Below are positions 14,650-19,818 of a DNA stretch of 19,818 nt, one piece after another. The stretch covers positions 1 to 19,818 of the forward strand of contig CACZHN010000025.1 of NCBI GenBank assembly GCA_902780985.1. The letters are read 5' to 3'. Every line of letters begins with the position of its first letter. The first letter of the stretch is position 1. This DNA comes from an uncultured Lachnospiraceae bacterium (lineage in GTDB: Bacteria; Bacillota_A; Clostridia; Lachnospirales; Lachnospiraceae). The translations under genes were made by a program, and so were the position numbers. Under the pieces are notes generated by a model. It was given only the letters and a program-made list of their open reading frames with translations, had not been told where the DNA came from and ran no database searches.

Positions 14650-17600
14650 ATGCCTAATATAAACAGGATAAGAGTAAATAACGTTAAGTACAATTTCGGT
14701 ACTCAGAGTTATGATGATTTCATCATGAAGATGTACGGCCGGAATACGCTTTACGATCTTGCCAACGGTGGTGGTAAGTCGGTGCTGATGCTGCTCCTTA
14801 TGCAGTGTGTCATCCCGAACTCCACACTGGATGACAAGCAGCCTATAGAGAAGCTTTTCAGGGGAAATGAAAATACCGTCATTCACTCACTGGTGGAGTG
14901 GAAGCTGGATGACTGCGATGTTACCGAAGGTATGCGCTATATGACCACAGGCTTTGCTGCAAAGAAAGCGGGAGGCGGAAGTGATCAGCAGACCATTGAA
15001 GGTATAGACGTTCAGGAAGCAGGTGCTGACGAGGATAAAACCACAGCGGAAATAGAATATTTTAATTACTGTATCTTCTACAGGGATTATAATAAGAATG
15101 ATATAGTCAATCTTCCTCTTGTTAAGGGTGAAGAGAGAATATCCTATAAGGGACTCAGAAACTATCTTCTGGATCTGGCGAGAACGGATAAGAATCTGAT
15201 CGTTAAGGTGTTCGACCGCAAGGGTGAGTATCAGAGGTTCATCGCAGAGTACGGGCTTTACGAGAGTCAGTGGGAACTGATCAGAGGTATCAACCGTACC
15301 GAGGGACATGTCAGAACATATTTCGAAACCAACTTCAGAACCACAAGAAAGATCATAGAAGATCTTCTTATAGAAGAGATAATAGAGAAGGCTTATGCCG
15401 TAAAGACTTCCGCAGAGGGAGGTACCGGCAATACGGCCAACCTCCTCATGACCATCCAGGAGGAACTTAAGACTCTTGCGGAAAAGAAGAAGAGGATATC
15501 GGATTACGATCATGAGAAGGAACTTATCGAGCTTCTCAGTGACCGTATAGAAGGATATGCGGGACTTCTCAGAGAGAAGGAAAAATGCGCAGCCGGCTTT
15601 GCGGATATCTACAGGACCATTGAGCAGGAGAAGCAGACTGCGGATGAAGAACTGATGCGTCTTGAAAAGGAGAGGGATGAACTTCTGAAGCAGAAGGAAA
15701 GACTTCGTCACGAGACGGAACAGCTGAAGCTGGGTGTTGCAAGAGAAGAAAGAGACCGTGCCGGAAGAAAGGCCGAAGAGTTAAAGAGAGAACTGGCCAG
15801 GCTGGAAGGCACTATCGAAGAGAAGAAGAGAGAACAGAACTCACGTATAGCAGCGGGAGAATTTCTTGATTATATAGCGGCAAGAGACAGACTTACCGCA
15901 TTGGATGAGGAGAAGAAATCAGCAGGCGCATCCGCGGATAAGAAGCTGGATATCGGCTGCATAGTTTATAATATCAGACTCCGCATGGAAGAAAAGCTGA
16001 CAGAGTTTGCCAGGAGAGAAGGAGAACTTCTTGCCAAGAAGGAAAAACTCACAGCAGAGCGTGAGTCTGTACAGAAGCTTTATACAACTGCCATTCAGGA
16101 GAATGCGGTAACGGAGAGCAGGATCTTTGAGTCCGAAACTCTTTACGAAAAGAGCGTGGAGAAAACCCGCTCACTGGGAGAAGGTCTTTCAGACAGAAGA
16201 CTTCTTCCGCCGGCAGAACTTCTGGCACAGGCAGAGAGAAAGAAAAAGACTTTGGAAGATACCATGGAAAAGAGCAAGGCAAAGCTTGCAGAGCTGACCA
16301 TGGAGATAGATAATGTAAAGAAAGAGCAGGCTGCTCTGGAACGCACTGCCGCTGTATTAAAAGAGCAGGCGGAGCAGTATAAGAACAGTCTGGAGGAGCA
16401 GAGAACAGAGGCTCAGAGACTCAAGAGTCTTGCGGATATATACGGAATCTCGGGAGACGCTGCGGAAGATGCCGCAACGGTTCAGAGCCTTGCGGATAAG
16501 ATCCAGTCAGCCATCATGAATGACTATATAAGAGTTCATGAAACAGGCAGAGCCGTAGTCGCTTCAGAAAAGAGACTGGCGGATATCGAACTGGGAGTTG
16601 TACTGAGAAGATCCGAAGGAGTTGAAAAGGTTAAGGATTATATAATCACAAGACACAATCTTTCGGCCATTTCGGGAATCGATTATATCTCGCTTCAGCC
16701 TGAAGAAAAAAGACGAAAACTGCTGCAGGTAAACCCATCCCTTCCTTACGGAGTAGTGGTTGAGAATCTCAGCAGCATAATCGATGATCCGGGACTTACG
16801 GAGATCGACAATGCGGACGAAATCATGCTTTATGATAAGGACAGCATCGACACCGCACACAATATAATAGGCGAGAATGTCTTTGCGGTAAGACGTCCGG
16901 AGAATTACTTCTCGGACGAAGAAGTTGTGACAAAGCTTAAGAACTTTGAGACAGAACAGCTGAGAAATCTTCGCGAAGAAGAAAAAGCCGTAAGAGATAT
17001 GCTGGCAACAAAGCAGGAAGACCTTGCATTTACGGAGATATATATCGGCAAGGGTTATGACAGCCTGCTGGATAATATAAAGAACAATTCCAGAGAACTT
17101 CTTAAGACAGAGGATGAGGAAGCCGCAGCGGAAACAAAGCTGAGAAAGCTTTGCGATGAGGAGGCCTCCTGTAAGGAAGTGATCGAAGAGACTGAAGAGA
17201 GTTTAACAGCTCTTGATAAAGATATAGAGATCCTTAAGGTGATGGCTGAGCTTACCGAAGACCAGAGACGTCTCACCAGGGAAATCTCGGAATTTAAGAG
17301 TATAAAGGATAACAGTCAGAGAGCCATCAGCGATTATGATGTAAAGCAGCGCAGGATAGGCAATGACATTTCCGATACGGATGCACTCCTCGGAGAACTC
17401 AAGGATTCACGTCATGAACTGGAGTTCAACTGGGAGAAGAGATATTCGGTATATTATACGGATTCCGTAAGACCGGACCTTAATATGTCCCTTTCGGAAC
17501 TTACATCACTTTTCGAAAGAGAAGCATCCAAGGGTGAAGGCGATATCTTCTCGCTGGAGAAGGAAAAACTTCTCCGTGATACTCTTACGGACAGCATGAG

Positions 17601-19092
17601 AAGGATCGAAGAATCCATCAGACAGAAGGGAATATCCATGAATGCTCTTGCAGCGGCAAGTGAAGCGGGAGAACTCTTCAGAACTCCGGAAGGAGAGATG
17701 GAAAGACTCAGCCGTGAACTTTCAACTGCGGAGCAGGAGAGAGTTATCCTTTCGGATAAGACCACTGCAGCGGGTACGGAGTATGAGCGACTGGTGGGAA
17801 GACTGGAATATGCCGAGAAGAATATGAGAGATGCTTATGGAGCGGATCTCGAACTTCCGGAAAATCTTAACTACGAAGAAGAGATTGCCGCAAGACAGGA
17901 AAGACTGGCAGAGACACAGGCGGCTGTCGAAGAATCCGAGAAGAAGCTTAAGAGCTTTAAGAACAGAGTAAGCGGCAGTGAAGAACTGCTCCGTTATTCG
18001 GGAAGGATAGTGGAGAAGGAAGGCCTTAAGACAGCGGATGCGAAGATCATTTCGCAGGATACGGACCTCAGAGCTTACTTTGACGATCTGATACTAGAGT
18101 ATGACAGGATCGGAAAGAATATAGATAAGACCAGAAACGATACCCTGAAGGTAAAGATGATGGTCATCGATTCTCTGAATGAGGTGGGTGCAACGGAGCT
18201 TGCCCTTTCCATAAGGGAAGATGTGGAGCTTCCGGATAACAGAAGCGAAGCCGAAGGCCTTTACGAAAGACTTGAAGCCGAAGCCGCTCTCATCGCTCTC
18301 GAGAAAGAGAGGATAGAGACCAGCCTCGAAGGAATGGAACGCCTCAGAGAAAACTTTATAGATCAGTGTATCGAGAGATGTCTCGATGTGAAGACCGAGC
18401 TCGGAAAGATAGCTCATCTTTCGGAGATAACTCTTGATGACGAAAGGATAGAGATGATCCGTCTGTCCATTCCGTATGTAAAGCCTGAATTTATGAAGGA
18501 CAGAATGTCCGAATATATTGACAGGATTGTTGCGGATCTGGATAAGAAGCCGACGGAAAGCGAGAGACAGAAGTTCCTGAACCAGAGCCTCTCCATGAAG
18601 AAGCTTTTCTCGGTCATCGTAACGGACATGAACAGGATCAAGCTTTCACTGTATAAGAGAGAGCGTATCAAGGAGCAGAGCAGATATCTTAAGTATGAAG
18701 AGGCGGTAGGAAGTACCGGTCAGTCACAGGGTATCTACATACAGTTCCTCATATCCGTTATCAATTACATTTCCGGTATGTATTCGGCCGGTGACGGACA
18801 GAAGAGAACCAAGACACTCTTTATAGATAATCCTTTCGGTGCTGCCAAGGATATATATATCTGGGAGCCTATCTTCAAGCTGCTTCAGGAAAATGCGGTA
18901 CAGCTTGTGGTTCCGACTCGAGGTGCAACACCTGAGATCACGGGACGATTTGACGTTAATTACATTTTGGGACAGCAGAAAACAGGAAACAGACAGACGA
19001 CGGTGGTTGTCAACTTCACAAGTAAGACATCAGCCGAAGAACTTGAATATACGGAGTTTGATTATCAGCAACAGACATTTAACTTTATCTGA
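14650..19092 (+). CDS. jetC: Wadjet JetC-like SMC/MukB-type ATPase
   Basis: A 1480-residue SMC-like ATPase, expected to be the DNA-loop-extruding motor of the complex. The N-terminal head has the P-loop ANGGGKS (residues 38-44, K43). Long charged coiled coils run from about 270 to 640 and about 760 to 1320, around a central globular segment (about 658-755, with SLPYGVVVENL) in the hinge position. The C-terminal head has an ABC-signature-like GSTGQSQG (1354-1361) and Walker B TLFID1393N. The residue after the Walker B aspartate is Asn, not the usual catalytic Glu; the following PFGAAKD is, from memory, typical of one JetC-like lineage. It is too long for Rad50/SbcC, and it has partner genes upstream like MukB and JetC. 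It starts 21 bp after jetB and is probably translated from the same message. Confidence 0.85.
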   Translation: MPNINRIRVNNVKYNFGTQSYDDFIMKMYGRNTLYDLANGGGKSVLMLLLMQCVIPNSTLDDKQPIEKLFRGNENTVIHSLVEWKLDDCDVTEGMRYMTTGFAAKKAGGGSDQQTIEGIDVQEAGADEDKTTAEIEYFNYCIFYRDYNKNDIVNLPLVKGEERISYKGLRNYLLDLARTDKNLIVKVFDRKGEYQRFIAEYGLYESQWELIRGINRTEGHVRTYFETNFRTTRKIIEDLLIEEIIEKAYAVKTSAEGGTGNTANLLMTIQEELKTLAEKKKRISDYDHEKELIELLSDRIEGYAGLLREKEKCAAGFADIYRTIEQEKQTADEELMRLEKERDELLKQKERLRHETEQLKLGVAREERDRAGRKAEELKRELARLEGTIEEKKREQNSRIAAGEFLDYIAARDRLTALDEEKKSAGASADKKLDIGCIVYNIRLRMEEKLTEFARREGELLAKKEKLTAERESVQKLYTTAIQENAVTESRIFESETLYEKSVEKTRSLGEGLSDRRLLPPAELLAQAERKKKTLEDTMEKSKAKLAELTMEIDNVKKEQAALERTAAVLKEQAEQYKNSLEEQRTEAQRLKSLADIYGISGDAAEDAATVQSLADKIQSAIMNDYIRVHETGRAVVASEKRLADIELGVVLRRSEGVEKVKDYIITRHNLSAISGIDYISLQPEEKRRKLLQVNPSLPYGVVVENLSSIIDDPGLTEIDNADEIMLYDKDSIDTAHNIIGENVFAVRRPENYFSDEEVVTKLKNFETEQLRNLREEEKAVRDMLATKQEDLAFTEIYIGKGYDSLLDNIKNNSRELLKTEDEEAAAETKLRKLCDEEASCKEVIEETEESLTALDKDIEILKVMAELTEDQRRLTREISEFKSIKDNSQRAISDYDVKQRRIGNDISDTDALLGELKDSRHELEFNWEKRYSVYYTDSVRPDLNMSLSELTSLFEREASKGEGDIFSLEKEKLLRDTLTDSMRRIEESIRQKGISMNALAAASEAGELFRTPEGEMERLSRELSTAEQERVILSDKTTAAGTEYERLVGRLEYAEKNMRDAYGADLELPENLNYEEEIAARQERLAETQAAVEESEKKLKSFKNRVSGSEELLRYSGRIVEKEGLKTADAKIISQDTDLRAYFDDLILEYDRIGKNIDKTRNDTLKVKMMVIDSLNEVGATELALSIREDVELPDNRSEAEGLYERLEAEAALIALEKERIETSLEGMERLRENFIDQCIERCLDVKTELGKIAHLSEITLDDERIEMIRLSIPYVKPEFMKDRMSEYIDRIVADLDKKPTESERQKFLNQSLSMKKLFSVIVTDMNRIKLSLYKRERIKEQSRYLKYEEAVGSTGQSQGIYIQFLISVINYISGMYSAGDGQKRTKTLFIDNPFGAAKDIYIWEPIFKLLQENAVQLVVPTRGATPEITGRFDVNYILGQQKTGNRQTTVVVNFTSKTSAEELEYTEFDYQQQTFNFI

Positions 19093-19112
19093 TGGGGGAA
19101 GGCAGGGGTTAT

Positions 19113-19818
19113 ATGTTTATTATCGATACGAAAACTATTGTTACACCACAGAACGGTTATCGATACGAAAACTATTGTTACACCACAGAACGGACTCAAC
19201 ATATACAGAGGACGTACTGAGAATAACATCATCAGCATGGAGCCGGAGATCACCGATATCGGTGTGAAACCGGAGGCTGACGAGCTTCTCAGCGGTACGC
19301 TGAAAAAGCGTAAGAGCAAGGGCATGATCCTTGTAGGCAACATGGGAGATCCTTATAACGATCTGGAGAAGGAATACGGACTTATGCGTAAGTGCCTGAA
19401 GTGGATCAGTTATTTTGATTTCGGTGTGGTGGTGACGACGAGAAGAAGTCTTCTTCTCAGGGATATCGACATGCTTAAGGAAATCGATATGAAGACCAAA
19501 GCGGTGGTGGAGATTCCTATCCCTTCGATTGAAGTGGATAAGATGAGAGCCATCGACGGAGGAAGCCTGAGCGAAAGACTGATGCTTATGGAAGAACTGC
19601 GTAAAGCGGAGATTCCTTTTATAATAAATATATATCCGCTGGTTCCTTTTGTTAACGACGATCCGGTGGTGGTCATGAGTATGCTGGGAGTCCTGAAGGA
19701 TTATAAACCGGCAGCCATAGATCTGGGAGGAGCAAGGGTTCCTCTTGTAAAGAAGCAGATGGATTACTTCTATCTTCAGTATCAGAAGAGATTCCCTGCG
19801 GAGTACAATATGTACCTG
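19113..19818 (+). pseudogene. SPL-family radical SAM-like protein without cluster cysteines (partial, frameshifted)
   Basis: Starting 20 bp after jetC, with AGGGG at 19104-19108, the gene begins MFIIDTKTIVTPQNG. A 37-bp perfect duplication then shifts the frame to a stop at 19218-19220. Dropping one copy joins it to a frame open to the window end (19189-19818), about 220 residues in all. That frame aligns well, from memory, with SPL-type radical SAM proteins: NIYRG, GNMGDPYNDLEKEYGLMRK, DFGVVVTTRRSLLLRDIDMLKEI, KAVVEIPIP, EIPFIINIYPLVPFVND. However, where the family has YRGCTHGCIYC, this protein reads YRGRTENNIIS, losing all three [4Fe-4S] ligands, so radical chemistry is not expected. The rest is well conserved, which suggests a retained non-catalytic role linked to the jet operon. 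Frameshift status needs read-level checking. Confidence 0.75.
19120..19193 (+). repeat. 37-bp perfect tandem duplication in the radical SAM-like gene
   Basis: Bases 19120-19156 are repeated exactly at 19157-19193. Each unit begins TTATCGATACG and ends CACAGAACGG. The unit length (37) is not a multiple of three and breaks the reading frame 15 codons after the start. Confidence 0.97.

Noticed and set aside
14887..15711. 274-codon open frame on the minus strand inside jetC
   Set aside because: It is antisense to the strongly supported JetC head and coiled-coil region, has no ribosome site or recognisable motif, and reflects the codon pattern of the opposite strand.
12421..19092. SbcCD/Rad50-type repair operon
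   Set aside because: There is no SbcD/Mre11-type nuclease gene and no CxxC hook is seen at the coiled-coil apex; the kleisin-like and MukE-like genes upstream fit Wadjet/MukBEF better.

Overview
The window reads as a chromosomal segment of an anaerobic, moderately low-GC Firmicute, most likely a Lachnospiraceae member (Butyrivibrio/Roseburia-like). This rests on protein resemblance (pyruvate formate-lyase, Gram-positive class II aldolase, a sortase-anchored CnaB-repeat adhesin with a VKTG sorting signal), strong AGA/AGG arginine use, and compact GGAGG ribosome sites. No RNA gene, insertion sequence or CRISPR array was found. Every confident gene is on the + strand.

Left part (1-4202), central metabolism and housekeeping: the C-terminal part of pyruvate formate-lyase (pflB), broken by a 32-bp near-perfect tandem duplication; its activating enzyme pflA with its own promoter; class II fructose-bisphosphate aldolase (fba), whose start site sits on the terminator hairpin of pflA; and a membrane-anchored metallophosphoesterase. 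Intrinsic terminators separate pflB, pflA and fba cleanly.

Middle part (4203-12395), a surface and signalling module: a 1582-residue sortase-anchored adhesin with five near-identical ~115-residue CnaB-like repeats; an OmpR-family response regulator and histidine kinase pair; and a secreted acidic protein of unknown function. The promoters of the regulator and of the secreted protein share a direct repeat, TACAA-N6-TACAA, with 11-bp periodicity and placed the same 13 bp ahead of the -10 hexamer. A degenerate copy precedes the adhesin. This suggests one autoregulated two-component regulon covering the whole module.

Right part (12421-19818), a probable defence or genome-maintenance operon: three closely packed genes for a kleisin-like protein, a small partner and a 1480-residue SMC/MukB-like ATPase, matching the JetA-JetB-JetC architecture of Wadjet systems. 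Where the Wadjet nuclease JetD might be expected, the next gene 20 bp downstream instead encodes a homologue of SPL-type radical SAM proteins in which all three cluster-binding cysteines are replaced. That gene carries a 37-bp perfect tandem duplication that shifts its frame, and it runs off the window. The pairing of a Wadjet-like SMC complex with a cysteine-free radical SAM-fold protein is the most unusual feature here.

The two short tandem duplications (32 and 37 bp) each break an otherwise intact gene and may be assembly artefacts; both need read-level checking.
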